64,000 nucleotides of DNA from Myxococcales bacterium (GCA_947483555.1 CANKMW010000001.1:124001-188000), one strand, 5' to 3'; positions 9,068 through 17,937 are shown, numbered from the stretch's first letter. The notes: generated by a model not told the origin, from the sequence alone. Numbers and translations are program-made.

Positions 9068-9949
9068 ATGGCTGCGCGTGCCAGGGCCCCGACGATCGCG
9101 ACGGCCCTGATGATCGCCATGATCGGGGCCGGCGTCGGGTGCGACGGCGGCGAGCTGCCGATCCCACCGGAGTGCAACGGATCGATCGAGCTGTGCGGGC
9201 GGCGCTACGACGAGATCGCGTACCCGACCACCCACAACGCGATGTCGAACGCCGAGGACGGCTGGAGCTTCCCCAACCAGAACCTCGGCATCGCGCGCCA
9301 GCTCGAGGACGGCGTGCGCGGCTTGATGCTCGACGTCCACGTCGGCGACAACGGCCGGCCGTACTTGTGCCACGCGATCTGCGCCGCCGGCCAGACCCCG
9401 CTCGCCGACGGGCTGAGGACGATCCGCGACTTCCTCGATCAGCATCGCGGCGAGGTGGTGACCGTCATCTTCGAGAGCTACGTCGAGGCGCCGGTGATCG
9501 CGGCCGGCTTCGAGACCAGCGGCCTGGCGACGTACGTCCGCGGCCAGGCACCGGGCGCGCCGTGGCCGACGCTGCGCGAGCTCATCGATCTCGACCAGCG
9601 ACTCCTCGTGTTCACCGATGACGATGGCGACCGCGCCTACGACTGGTACCTCGATGTCTGGGCCCACGCCTGGGAGACCCCGTTCGCGGCCAGCACGACC
9701 GCGGACTTCACGTGCGACCGCAACCGAGGCGCCGCGGGCAATGCGCTCTTCATCTTCAACCACTTCCTGACCCGCACCCTGGCGGTCCCCGAGGAGGCGG
9801 CGGCGACCAACGCCAACCCGCTCCTGATCGACCGCGCCCTGGCGTGTTCGGCGGCGTCGGGCCGCTTGCCCAACTTCGTGACCGTCGACTTCTACGATCA
9901 GGGCGACCTGCTGGCCGCCGTGTTGACGCTGAACCGCCGGCCTGACTAG
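9068..9949 (+). CDS. PI-PLC X-domain-like secreted lipoprotein
   Basis: The 293-residue product has a signal peptide ending GVGC, then a phosphatidylinositol-specific phospholipase C-like TIM-barrel domain. The two catalytic-type histidines are visible: TTHNAM near residue 57 and LCHAICAAG near residue 100. Between them the ligand strand GVRGLMLDVHV is conserved. VVTVIFESYVEA and GRLPNFVTVDFYD supply later strands. Bacterial PI-PLCs cleave phosphoinositides or GPI anchors; a predator-like organism could use one on prey membranes, but that is speculation. TACGCT lies 6 nt before the ATG. Confidence 0.85.
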   Translation: MAARARAPTIATALMIAMIGAGVGCDGGELPIPPECNGSIELCGRRYDEIAYPTTHNAMSNAEDGWSFPNQNLGIARQLEDGVRGLMLDVHVGDNGRPYLCHAICAAGQTPLADGLRTIRDFLDQHRGEVVTVIFESYVEAPVIAAGFETSGLATYVRGQAPGAPWPTLRELIDLDQRLLVFTDDDGDRAYDWYLDVWAHAWETPFAASTTADFTCDRNRGAAGNALFIFNHFLTRTLAVPEEAAATNANPLLIDRALACSAASGRLPNFVTVDFYDQGDLLAAVLTLNRRPD

Positions 9950-10009
9950 CGCACAGCCTGGCCGCGCTGGTCCAGGCGATCCGGGGCGAGCTCCGCCTCG
10001 CGGCGTGAA

Positions 10010-10027
10010 CGGCGCGCCGCCGCGCCG
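10010..10027. terminator. GC-rich stem-loop between convergent genes
   Basis: CGGCGCG-CCGC-CGCGCCG forms a perfect 7-bp stem with a 4-nt loop between the ends of the PI-PLC-like gene and the cysteine-rich gene. There is no U-tract, so it is only a candidate bidirectional terminator. Confidence 0.4.
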
Positions 10028-10032
10028 GGCGG

Positions 10033-13000
10033 TCAGAAGCAGCGGCCAGCGTCGAAGTTGTAGCTCAGCGAGTAGGGCCGACACTCGAACGCCGGTGCGT
10101 TGTCGCCGCGGATGCGGAGATACACCGTGTAGCTGTCGGTGGTGCCGACCAGACACTGGCCATCGACCTGCTGCGACAGCGTGATCCCGGTGCCCTCGGC
10201 GACCTCGAAGCAGTAGCCGGCCGGCCAGCCGCACGAGTTGGTGTTCATGCACAGCTCGAACGAGCCGGCGCCGACCGGCACGTTCATCGTCACCGATTCG
10301 ACGTAGTCCTCGTCGAACGAGAAGCTGCCGCAGCCGCAGCTGCTGTCGGTCTCGGTCATCGGGATGGTGTAGTAGTCGTAGTCGCCAGCGGCGTAGACGG
10401 TCATGCTGCTGTAGGAGTTGGACTGATCCGAGCCGACGCCGCCGAGCTGGCGCGCGCTGGCGCAGTCGCCGTTGGGCTCGTAGGTATCGCTGAAGGCGCC
10501 GTTGTCGGTGGTGCCGTCGCAGTTGTCGTCGAGGTCGTTGCAGGTCTCGGTGGTCGGGTTGTCGGGCGTGCACGTGAACGGCGCGCCGTTGAGGCACTGG
10601 TTCACCGTCACCGCACACTCGCCGACGCCGCAGCTCTGGGTGCCGGGGTTGACGTTGGTGCACGCGCCGGCGCTGGTGGCGGTGCACGTCGACAGGTTGG
10701 GATCCTGACAGTTGGCGTTGCAGGTCGTGGTCACCGGCCCGACGGTGGTGGTGGCGCCGCATTCCTGGGCCTGGGTGCGACAGGCGCCGGCGCCGTTGCA
10801 GCTGGCCACGTTGGCGGCCACGTCGGCCTTGCGCCGGCAGCTATCGCCGAGCCAGCTGTGGTAGTAGCCGACGCAGCTCTGCGCACCGCACTCGTTGTCG
10901 AGGTCCTGGCCGCCGGGCACCGCGGTACAGGTGCCGACCGCGCCGGCGACGTCGCAGGCCATACAGGAGCCGGTACACGACGTGTTGCAGCACACGCCGT
11001 CGACGCAGCTCAGGCCGGCGGTGCACTCGGTCTGCAGCATGCAGGCGCCGCCCGGGCCAGCGTCGGGCACGCACACGCCGCCGGTGCAGTGCGCCGAGGT
11101 GTCGCAGCCGGAGTCGTCGATGCAGCTGGTGGCGCAGGTCGGCGGCGACTGGGTCTGCATCGTGGTGCAGATCTGGGGTGGATACAGGCCGCACGCGTTG
11201 GCCTCGATGCCCGAGCAGCCGGCGTCGTCGGCCACCGTCGATGGCCCGCACTGGAAGGTCGGCGAACACACGCCGTCGACGCGCGTGCCCTGGCAGGTCG
11301 CGGTGGTGTTGCACACCGAGGCCTGGTCGTAGGCGTCGCAGTCGTTGCTGGCCGCGCAGCAGTCCCCGGTCGCGCAGCAGAACCCGTTCTGACAGTGCGC
11401 GCTCTGGCACTCGCCGGCGTCGAGGCAGACGCCGCCGCTGGGCTGATCGGGCACGCACTGGTTGCTGGCGTTGCAGAACGCGTTGCCGTCGCACTCGGCG
11501 TCGCTGGTGCAGGACGTCGCGCACGGCGGCGTGGTCTGGGTCGAGCTGCCGGTGCAGAACACCGGCCGGTAAGGACCGCAGTCGCTGGCCTGGGTCCCGA
11601 CCGTGCACGCCGAGTCGTTGTCGACGTCGAACGCGGTGCCGCAGATGCTGGCGGCGCAGGTGGCGACGTCGGACTCGCCGTCACACGCGACCGGCGACGT
11701 GCACACCGCCGCCGAGCTGTAGCTGCCCGGACAGTTGCCGGCGGTGGCGCAGCAGTCGCCGGTGGCGCAGCAGTAGCCGTTCTGGCAGTGGCCGCTCTTG
11801 CAGCGCGGCGTGTCGGTGCCGCACGACAGGCCGTCGTCGAGATCCTCGCGACAGGTGTCGCTCACCGGATCGCACCACGCGTTGGCGTCGCAGTCGGCGT
11901 GGCTGGCGCAGGTGGTGGGACACGCGGGTGCGGTCTGGGAGCCGGCGCCGGTGCACGCGATGGGACGCCACCAGCCGCAGTCGTTGGCCAGGACGCTGGC
12001 GGTGCACGCGGTGTCATCGGGCACGCCGCTCTGGGTCGTACACTCGAAGTTGCCGTTGCACACCGCCGCGCCACGCGAGCCCTGGCAGGTCGACGGCGTG
12101 TCGCACACCGGCGAGAAGGTGCCGAAGGTCGGACAGTTGCTGGCCACCGCGCAGCAGTCGCCGTCGGCGCAGCAGAAGCCGTTCTGGCAATGGTTGCTGG
12201 CGCAGTCGGAGGCCTCGTTGCAGGTCTGCCCGTTGGCGAAGTCGGCGTCGCAGACCGACACGTCGCAGTGCGCGGCGGGGACGCACTTGACGTCGACCTC
12301 GACGTCGCATGACGTGGCGCACTCGTCGCCGTCCTCGCCGCCGCCATCGCAGGTGTACAGGGCGCACATCACCGCCGGCTGCTGCTGGCACCCGGCCGCG
12401 CCCGGACACAGATCCGGATCACGCTGGTAGTAGCCGAGCTGGCCGAGCTCGCAGATCGGGCCATCGCACTCGAACGGGTTGTCGTCGACGCCGCCGATAC
12501 AGTCGTTGTCGAGGCCATCGCAGGTCTCGCGGTTGCCGACGAAGACCTCGGGGTTGGCGTCGTCGCAGTCGGCGTCGAGGCAGCCGCCGCCAACGCCATG
12601 GCGGTCGTTGTCGCCATCGACGCAGCAGATGCCGTTGATGGGCAGGCACTGGCGCCGCGTGGTGTCGCCGACCGAGGCCACCACCTGGCACGAGAAGTTG
12701 GCCGGGCAGATCGTGGCGTCGTTGAAGCAGTCGATGGCGCAGAACTTGCCAGCCGTGAGCTGGACGCAGGCGTCGGTGTCGTCGCCGCAGTCCTCGTCGA
12801 CGGCGCAGGTGTCGCAGAAGGTGTCGGCGGCCGGCACGCAGATGCGGCGGTCGAAGCCGCCGACCGAGATGGTGCGGCAGGCGAGGCCGTCGGGGCAGTC
12901 GAACATGCACTCGCGCGAGCAGGTGCCCGCGGTCATGCCGGGCGGGACGTAGCAGACGGTGGTCGCGCAGTCGGCGTCCTCGTCGCAGATGTCGCCGAAC

Positions 13001-13158
13001 CCGCCGCCGTTGGGGGCGTCGATCTCGACCCCGGCGTCGCCGTCACCGCTGGGTCGACTCGAGGCACAGCCCGCGGCGGCCCCCACGGCCAGCGACACGA
13101 GCAACAGGTTGGCAACCAGCGCGCCCCAGGGGCCGCGGGCAGACGTCAGATACGGCAT
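10033..13158 (-). CDS. Large cysteine-rich cell-surface lipoprotein with MopE-type metal-binding motifs
   Basis: The 1041-residue protein starts with a signal peptide and lipobox GAAAGC. The body is packed with cysteines in short disulfide modules. Two MopE-type putative metal-binding motifs are seen: near residue 200 (DADCDDANPEVF...ETCDGLDNDCIGGVDD) and near residue 860 (ETCNDLDDNCDGTTDNG). Between them a unit of about 110-120 residues repeats at least three times, marked by SxHCQNGFCCAxGDCC followed by a NCP or ND-C segment. The last ~150 residues resemble a pre-peptidase C-terminal (PPC) beta-sandwich (GDYDYYTIPMTE...FELCMNTNSCGWPAGYCFEV). Such proteins are characteristic of myxobacteria; function is unknown, probably adhesive or structural at the surface. 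Confidence 0.85.
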   Translation of the reverse strand: MPYLTSARGPWGALVANLLLVSLAVGAAAGCASSRPSGDGDAGVEIDAPNGGGFGDICDEDADCATTVCYVPPGMTAGTCSRECMFDCPDGLACRTISVGGFDRRICVPAADTFCDTCAVDEDCGDDTDACVQLTAGKFCAIDCFNDATICPANFSCQVVASVGDTTRRQCLPINGICCVDGDNDRHGVGGGCLDADCDDANPEVFVGNRETCDGLDNDCIGGVDDNPFECDGPICELGQLGYYQRDPDLCPGAAGCQQQPAVMCALYTCDGGGEDGDECATSCDVEVDVKCVPAAHCDVSVCDADFANGQTCNEASDCASNHCQNGFCCADGDCCAVASNCPTFGTFSPVCDTPSTCQGSRGAAVCNGNFECTTQSGVPDDTACTASVLANDCGWWRPIACTGAGSQTAPACPTTCASHADCDANAWCDPVSDTCREDLDDGLSCGTDTPRCKSGHCQNGYCCATGDCCATAGNCPGSYSSAAVCTSPVACDGESDVATCAASICGTAFDVDNDSACTVGTQASDCGPYRPVFCTGSSTQTTPPCATSCTSDAECDGNAFCNASNQCVPDQPSGGVCLDAGECQSAHCQNGFCCATGDCCAASNDCDAYDQASVCNTTATCQGTRVDGVCSPTFQCGPSTVADDAGCSGIEANACGLYPPQICTTMQTQSPPTCATSCIDDSGCDTSAHCTGGVCVPDAGPGGACMLQTECTAGLSCVDGVCCNTSCTGSCMACDVAGAVGTCTAVPGGQDLDNECGAQSCVGYYHSWLGDSCRRKADVAANVASCNGAGACRTQAQECGATTTVGPVTTTCNANCQDPNLSTCTATSAGACTNVNPGTQSCGVGECAVTVNQCLNGAPFTCTPDNPTTETCNDLDDNCDGTTDNGAFSDTYEPNGDCASARQLGGVGSDQSNSYSSMTVYAAGDYDYYTIPMTETDSSCGCGSFSFDEDYVESVTMNVPVGAGSFELCMNTNSCGWPAGYCFEVAEGTGITLSQQVDGQCLVGTTDSYTVYLRIRGDNAPAFECRPYSLSYNFDAGRCF

Positions 13159-13210
13159 GAACTCCCCTTCCCGACATCGTCACCCAGGCCCGCCTCACGG
13201 ACAAGAACGT

Positions 13211-14182
13211 TCACAGCGGGATCGTGGTTCGATCACGGATCGGCAGGCCCTTGCGCGCCGCCTCGACCCGCGCCGACACGTCCCAGATCGACTCGGTCTC
13301 GGCGAGCGCGGGCAGAAAGGCGTGATCGGCCGCGACCGCGGTGGCGTCGAAGAACCAGAACAGGGTGAGCAGCGGCGACAGCCAGACGTGCGGCCCGTGG
13401 TCGCCAAAGTCGCCGCGGCAGGCGCGCGCCACGCAGGCGTGGACGTGGCTGCGCTTGAGGTCGGCCTGACCGGCGAAGACATGGGCCACGGCGTCGAGGT
13501 AGAGGTCGCCGCCCGCGGTGCCGGGCACCATCGCGGCGGCGCCGAGGAAGGCGCCGCGTCGGGTCAGCACGGCGATCCGCTCGAGCGCGTCGGCGTGGCA
13601 GATGCCGTCGCGCAGCTCGGAGCCCATGCCGACGCAGGCCAGGATCTTGGTGAGCCCGGGTGTGTCGAGCGCGTGCACCGCGGCCAGCGACGCCAGATCC
13701 TCTGATGGCGTGCCGATCGACCGCTCGTCGCCGCGCAGGACGGCGTCGATGCCGCCGTCGACGAGCACGATGGCGTCGATGCCGAGCCGGGCCACCAGCG
13801 CGGCGTAGGCATCGCGCAGCGGGCGCACGCCGGTCTTGTCGAAGCAGTGCACGACGTGGCCGCCGCCGAAGCGGGCGTCGAGGAACGCCGCCAGCCACGC
13901 CTCGGGGCAGTATTTCAGCGCGGTGGCGGACGCTGCGCCGACCGCGTAAAGGTTGGGATGCTCGCCATCCTGGACCGCGCCGTCGAGCCCGTTGAGGTAC
14001 GTGAACGACAGGCTGGCGAGGTGGATCTCGACGCCGCGGGCGCGGAGCTGGTGGTAGAGCGGCACCGCGCCGAGGATGTCGTAGCCGCCGCCACAGCCGG
14101 CGAGCAGGACCTTGCGGCAGCGGGCGAGCACGTCGGTGACCGGCTGGGCGAGCATGGCATGATAGTGTCTCATGGACACCAT
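13211..14182 (-). CDS. DUF1152 family protein
   Basis: The ~323-residue protein matches the DUF1152 pattern: a Rossmann-like start KVLLAGCGGGYDILGAVPLY, a central IDAIVLVDGGIDAVLRGDE segment, and LACVGMGSELRDGICHADALERIA. No enzymatic activity is established for this family as far as I know. The glycine-rich loop suggests nucleotide or nucleotide-sugar binding. Starts at 14182 (ATG) and 14173 (ATG) are both possible; neither has a clear Shine-Dalgarno site. The gene diverges from the lipoprotein gene at 14318, with a perfect 12-bp inverted repeat in the gap. Confidence 0.8.
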   Translation of the reverse strand: MVSMRHYHAMLAQPVTDVLARCRKVLLAGCGGGYDILGAVPLYHQLRARGVEIHLASLSFTYLNGLDGAVQDGEHPNLYAVGAASATALKYCPEAWLAAFLDARFGGGHVVHCFDKTGVRPLRDAYAALVARLGIDAIVLVDGGIDAVLRGDERSIGTPSEDLASLAAVHALDTPGLTKILACVGMGSELRDGICHADALERIAVLTRRGAFLGAAAMVPGTAGGDLYLDAVAHVFAGQADLKRSHVHACVARACRGDFGDHGPHVWLSPLLTLFWFFDATAVAADHAFLPALAETESIWDVSARVEAARKGLPIRDRTTIPL

Positions 14183-14187
14183 CAAGG

Positions 14188-14236
14188 CAAGCCGGATCCC
14201 TCTCCGCCGAGGTCGGGAATGGACGGATCCGGCTTG
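14188..14236. promoter_or_regulatory. Perfect 12-bp inverted repeat in a divergent promoter region
   Basis: CAAGCCGGATCC (14188-14199) and GGATCCGGCTTG (14225-14236) are exact complements separated by 25 nt. They begin 6 nt upstream of the DUF1152 start and lie 82 nt upstream of the lipoprotein start. They could be an operator pair for a dimeric regulator looping 37 bp, or an mRNA stem-loop. Confidence 0.55.
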
Positions 14237-14317
14237 ACGCGATGGGCGGCAACGGGCGCAGTGCCTGATCTGGGGGCATGCCCTGCTCGACCGCGCCCAG
14301 CGAACCGGAGGTCACTC

Positions 14318-15541
14318 ATGCATCGACTCGTCACCTGTGCTGCAGCGCTCGCGATCGCCATGTCCGCCGGCTGTGGCGACCGGATCGAGTACCGCGACCT
14401 GCCGTGCGACGCCGACGACGGCACCATCGACGCGCCGGCGGTCGACGCCACCCCCGATGCCGTGGCCGATGCCGCCCTCGACGCGGCCCCCGATGCCGCC
14501 CAGCCGACGTGCGTCGCGGCCGGCGACACCGCCAGCCATCTCGAACCGGTCGGCGGCAGCGGTGGCAACCCGCAGATGACCCCCGACAGCTTCGGCGCGG
14601 TCGCCGCGGTGGCGCGAAGCGGCGGTGGTCGGCTGACCCTGCTCGGCGCCGACGGACTGCGTCGCGCCGCCGATCTCGACCTGACGGTGACGCCGGCGGC
14701 GATCGCCTTCGATGGCCTGGGCTACAAGATCGTCGAGCAGGTGGCCGGGCCGACCGTGCAGCTACGCACGGTGTCGGCGACCGGTACCGTGGGTGCGCCG
14801 ATCGTGATCGGCGCCGGCTTCCCCGTTTACGGGGCGATCGCGGTCCACCCCAGCGGCGACGTGGCGGTCCTGTGGACCGCGCAAGCCGACGGCTCGCTGC
14901 GGGCCACGGTGGTGCCAGCGGTCGGAAGTCCGGTCGAGACCGTGCTCGACGCCCCGGCGAGCTTCGTGAACACGCAACTGGTCGGCGGCGTGGTCGCCAC
15001 CCAGACCACCGCCGCGCGCTTCGTCGCGGCGTTCGCTCGCGTCGACAGCATCGCGGCGACCACGGTCATGGCCCGCCCGCTGGCGCCCGCCGGCGCGGCG
15101 CAGGTGGTGTCCAGCGGCAGCGCCGCGATGCGGCAGCGGGTCGGGATCGCGGCCAGCACCAGCGCCGATACCGCGCTGATCACCTGGCGCGACGCCGCCG
15201 CGGTCCACGTCGCGACCTTCCATTCACTGGCGGGCATCGTGGTCGCCGATCGTGCGGTGATCGCCCAGACCGCGGGCGCCTTCACCCGGGTCGCTGGCCG
15301 CGCCGCCCCCGGCCCTGGCTTCGAGATCCTCCTCGACCATGCCGTGACGGCCACCGACCGCGGGCTGTTCCTGTACCGCTTCGACGCCATCGGCGATCCG
15401 GTCGCCGCGCCGCGCCGGGTCGCCACCATCTGCACCAACGCCTACAGCGAGGAGAACTTGGCCTTCGTCCGCAACGCCTCGGTGCACTACGCGACCTGGT
15501 TCGACCTGACCCTCCCGGACAACATCGCGGCGTCCTTCTGA
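14318..15541 (+). CDS. Secreted lipoprotein with DA-rich linker and propeller-like repeats
   Basis: The 407-residue product starts at an ATG preceded at the right distance by GGAGGT, the clearest Shine-Dalgarno site seen in this part of the window. A signal peptide ends in SAGC. A linker of repeated Asp-Ala-Pro-Asp-Ala units (residues ~35-62) follows, a style common in myxobacterial lipoproteins. The remainder has short hydrophobic beta strands spaced by Gly/Asp turns (AVHPSGDVAVLWTAQADGSL, TALITWRDAAAVHVATF), as in beta-propellers. No catalytic motif is seen. It resembles the lipoprotein at 4278 in architecture but not closely in sequence. Confidence 0.75.
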   Translation: MHRLVTCAAALAIAMSAGCGDRIEYRDLPCDADDGTIDAPAVDATPDAVADAALDAAPDAAQPTCVAAGDTASHLEPVGGSGGNPQMTPDSFGAVAAVARSGGGRLTLLGADGLRRAADLDLTVTPAAIAFDGLGYKIVEQVAGPTVQLRTVSATGTVGAPIVIGAGFPVYGAIAVHPSGDVAVLWTAQADGSLRATVVPAVGSPVETVLDAPASFVNTQLVGGVVATQTTAARFVAAFARVDSIAATTVMARPLAPAGAAQVVSSGSAAMRQRVGIAASTSADTALITWRDAAAVHVATFHSLAGIVVADRAVIAQTAGAFTRVAGRAAPGPGFEILLDHAVTATDRGLFLYRFDAIGDPVAAPRRVATICTNAYSEENLAFVRNASVHYATWFDLTLPDNIAASF

Positions 15542-15637
15542 TGATCGCGCGGCGCCACGATCGACGCCATGCGCTGCTGGTGGTTTGTCGGCGGCAGTAG
15601 GGATGGGAGGGCTGCCTCGACGGTCTGGTGATCGCGG

Positions 15638-16063
15638 TCAGGTCGCCGGGCCGCTGTGAAGGCGTGCGCGGATCCCGACGACGAACTGCAGCAGATCGCC
15701 GAGGTGGTGCTCGACGACGTCGCGGACGATCGCGCGATCGACATCGGCGTAGCCGTGGACGAGCACGTTGCGAAAGCCGGTCATCGCCCGCAGCGTGGCG
15801 ATCTGCTCCGGCTCGATCCAGCGATTGCGGGCCAGGAGCTGGAACAGATCCTGGTTGGTGGTCGGCTCACCGAGACGCTGGTCGGAGACGATGTGCGAGG
15901 CGACGTCGAGCGCCGCCTGGATCGCAAGCTGGAGGGTGTGCTCGACGAAGCGTTCCTCGCGCACGTCGTGATCGATCAACTCGAGGCGCGCGATGGTCCG
16001 GAGCTCGTGGACGCAGGTCTCGATGAACGCGAGCTTCTTCGCGATGAGCGGTTCGTCGGTCAT
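15638..16063 (-). CDS. hepT: HepT-like HEPN ribonuclease toxin (DUF86)
   Basis: The 141-residue, all-helical HEPN protein carries the full RX4HXY motif at R98-H103-Y105 (RNVLVHGY). In studied HepT/MntA systems the Arg and His are the RNase site, and the Tyr is the residue AMPylated by MntA to neutralise the toxin; both features are present. The gene follows mntA with a 4-nt ATGA overlap, the usual order with the antitoxin first. The length is normal for the family. The pair lies between a lipoprotein gene and an oxidoreductase gene with no mobile-element remains. Confidence 0.9.
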   Translation of the reverse strand: MTDEPLIAKKLAFIETCVHELRTIARLELIDHDVREERFVEHTLQLAIQAALDVASHIVSDQRLGEPTTNQDLFQLLARNRWIEPEQIATLRAMTGFRNVLVHGYADVDRAIVRDVVEHHLGDLLQFVVGIRARLHSGPAT

Positions 16064-16452
16064 GCGGCCCGACGCCGGTAGCGGTCGAGGAAGGGCTTGA
16101 GATCGAAGTACGCGTTGCGCGCCGCGACCTCGAACCGGATCCGCATCGAACGGTCGCGATCGAGGACCAGGACGCCGTCGCGGAGGACGCGGTGGATGAG
16201 GTCCGGCGGCGCGGTGTCGAGGACGACGAGGTCGACGCGACGGCCGAGCAAGCCCTGCAGCTCGGCGGCGAGCGCGTAGGGTTGGGCGGCCAGCGTCGGC
16301 GCGGGCTTCCGACCGAGGAGGATCGCGACGTCGACGTCGCTGCCCGGGCCGGCGGTGCCGCGGGCCTCGCTGCCGAACAGATAGGCCGCGATCACGTCGC
16401 CAGGATCTGCGGCGAGGCGGTCACGCAGCCGGTCTGCCATCGCCGAGGACAT
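16060..16452 (-). CDS. mntA: MntA-like nucleotidyltransferase antitoxin
   Basis: The 130-residue minimal nucleotidyltransferase has the GSX10DXD motif at G27-S28...D39-D41 (FGSEARG...SDVDVAIL). This is the metal and nucleotide site used to transfer AMP to HepT. A third carboxylate is likely D74 in RRVDLVVLD. It overlaps hepT by 4 nt, so synthesis of antitoxin and toxin should be coupled. A TAGAGT hexamer lies 6 nt before the ATG on the coding strand, a possible leaderless promoter. Confidence 0.9.
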   Translation of the reverse strand: MSSAMADRLRDRLAADPGDVIAAYLFGSEARGTAGPGSDVDVAILLGRKPAPTLAAQPYALAAELQGLLGRRVDLVVLDTAPPDLIHRVLRDGVLVLDRDRSMRIRFEVAARNAYFDLKPFLDRYRRRAA

Positions 16453-16473
16453 GGCGATACTCTAGCTCGCAGC

Positions 16474-17475
16474 TCACCAGGCCAGCAACACCTTGCCGGT
16501 GGCCTGCTTGGTCTCGAGGAACGCGTGGGCATCACCGGCATCCTTGGCCGCGAACACCTTGCCGACGTGGGGGCGGAGGTCGAGCTTGTCGATCGCGACC
16601 AGCGACCGGGTCATGCGCTCCATCCACACCGGATCGCGCAGCACGTGGAGCGCGTTGAGAGCGTAGATGCCGGTGTTGGCATCGAACAGCTTGAGCACCG
16701 AGATGCGCGGCGTGCGGAGCGCCGCCACCGCGATGCGCGCGAAGTTGCGGCGACCATCCTTCACGCCCGAGCTCATGCCCAGACAGACCATGCGCCCGGT
16801 CAGGCCCAGCCGCTTGCGCTGGCGCTGGATGTGGGCGCCGCCCGACGAGTTGACGATGAGGTCGAAGCCGGCCAGCGCCGGGTCGGCGTAGAACTCGTCG
16901 AGGGTGTAGGCCTTGGCGCCCAGGCCCTCGATGAACGCCTTCTTGTGCGGGCTGGTCGTCAGGCCGACGACCTCGGCGCCGGTGTGGCGTGCCATCTGGA
17001 TGGCCAGCGTGCCGACGCCGCCGGTGGCGCACTCGATCAGCACCTTGTCGCCGGCGCGGATGCGGGCCATGTCGTGGAGCGCGAGCTGGGCCGTGAAGTA
17101 GTTGACCGGCATGGCGGCGCCCGATTCGAGGGTCGCGTTCTTGGGCAGCGGGAACACCTGGGTCGCCGGGATCGTGACCCGCGAGGCGTAGCCGCCGAAG
17201 TAGGTGCCGGCCACGACCGAGTCGCCGCGCTTGACGCTGGTGACGCCGGCGCCGACGTCGGCGACCACGCCCGAGACCTCGTAGCCGGGCACGAACGGCT
17301 TCTTGGGCGCGTCGGGGTAGAAGCCGAGCCGCATCTGCACGTCGGCGAAGTTGACCCCGGAGTACTTGACGTCGATCGCCACCTCGCCGGCGCCGGGCGG
17401 CATCACGGCGCGGTCGCGGTAGGTCATGCACTGGGCGGTTCCGAACTTCTCGATGGCGATCTCGTGGTGAGTCAT
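16474..17475 (-). CDS. Medium-chain NADPH:quinone oxidoreductase-like protein (MDR, VAT1-like)
   Basis: The 333-residue protein has the zinc-free MDR layout. The N-terminal substrate domain contains YSGVNFADVQMRLGFYP and PFVPGYEVSGVV. The Rossmann domain at ~150-170 carries the NADPH loop ATGGVGTLAIQMARHTG. The C-terminus ends in GKVLLAW. It lacks the cysteine/histidine zinc ligands of alcohol dehydrogenases. The family reduces quinones or enones with NADPH in the cytoplasm. An ArsR-type gene lies upstream on the same strand with an 88-nt gap occupied by a REP-like element, so the two may form one transcription unit. Confidence 0.88.
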   Translation of the reverse strand: MTHHEIAIEKFGTAQCMTYRDRAVMPPGAGEVAIDVKYSGVNFADVQMRLGFYPDAPKKPFVPGYEVSGVVADVGAGVTSVKRGDSVVAGTYFGGYASRVTIPATQVFPLPKNATLESGAAMPVNYFTAQLALHDMARIRAGDKVLIECATGGVGTLAIQMARHTGAEVVGLTTSPHKKAFIEGLGAKAYTLDEFYADPALAGFDLIVNSSGGAHIQRQRKRLGLTGRMVCLGMSSGVKDGRRNFARIAVAALRTPRISVLKLFDANTGIYALNALHVLRDPVWMERMTRSLVAIDKLDLRPHVGKVFAAKDAGDAHAFLETKQATGKVLLAW

Positions 17476-17512
17476 GGGCTCTCTCTCGTTCGATGATGTG
17501 ATGAGTGTCGAA

Positions 17513-17551
17513 CCCTTCGACGCGGCCTTCGGCCTCGCTCAGGGCGGTCGG
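17513..17551. repeat. REP-like intergenic element (family copy C)
   Basis: CCCTTCGACGCGGCC-TTC-GGCCTCGCTCAGGG matches the core of the elements at 3092-3181 and 24235. It has its own short stem GGCC-TTC-GGCC. It lies between the arsR-type gene and the oxidoreductase gene and could act as an mRNA processing or attenuation hairpin. Confidence 0.75.
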
Positions 17552-17563
17552 GTGGATCGGGTT

Positions 17564-17881
17564 CTAGCGGGCGGTGGCGAACATCGCGCGCAGCTCGTCC
17601 ATCACCTCGGGCTTGACCGAGCACACCAGCTGCTTGCCGTCGCGCTGGGTCTCGATGAGCCCGGCGTCGGCGAGCTCCTTGACGTGGTGGGACACCGTCG
17701 GAGCGCCGACGTTGAGATTGCCGAGCAGCTGGGCCAGGAAGCAGTCGTGGACCCGGCCCTTGGCGAGGTCGAGGCGGCTCTCGTCGATCAGGTTGAGGAA
17801 CAGCTGCAGCCGGTTGGGGTTCGACAGCGCGTGGAACACGCGGGCGAGGCGCTTGACGTCCGTCTGGCTCATGGACGCCAT
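17564..17881 (-). CDS. ArsR-family winged-helix repressor
   Basis: This 105-residue protein has the ArsR fold: HALSNPNRLQLFLNLI, then the recognition helix region NVGAPTVSHHVKELADAGLIETQRDGKQLVCSV. No ELCVCDL-type metal-binding motif is present; the single Cys in VHDCFLAQLL sits where the alpha-3 metal site would be, without a CxC partner. It probably responds to something other than As/Cd. Candidate -35 TTGACA and -10 TACTGA flank a near-perfect palindrome immediately upstream. If that promoter is used, the second ATG (17872) would be the leaderless start. It diverges from the GMC oxidoreductase gene. Confidence 0.9.
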   Translation of the reverse strand: MASMSQTDVKRLARVFHALSNPNRLQLFLNLIDESRLDLAKGRVHDCFLAQLLGNLNVGAPTVSHHVKELADAGLIETQRDGKQLVCSVKPEVMDELRAMFATAR

Positions 17882-17909
17882 CAGTACGATAGTTATCGAA
17901 CTGTGTCAA
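17881..17909 (-). promoter_or_regulatory. arsR-type promoter and palindromic operator
   Basis: On the minus strand: TTGACA (17904-17909), a 17-nt spacer and TACTGA (17881-17886). The palindrome GTTCGATA-AC-TATCGTAC (17884-17901, one mismatch between 8-nt arms) fills the spacer. The layout is that of an autorepressed ArsR gene. Confidence 0.65.
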
Positions 17910-17937
17910 GCGGCGGTCGGGTCCCACGGACCGCGGA

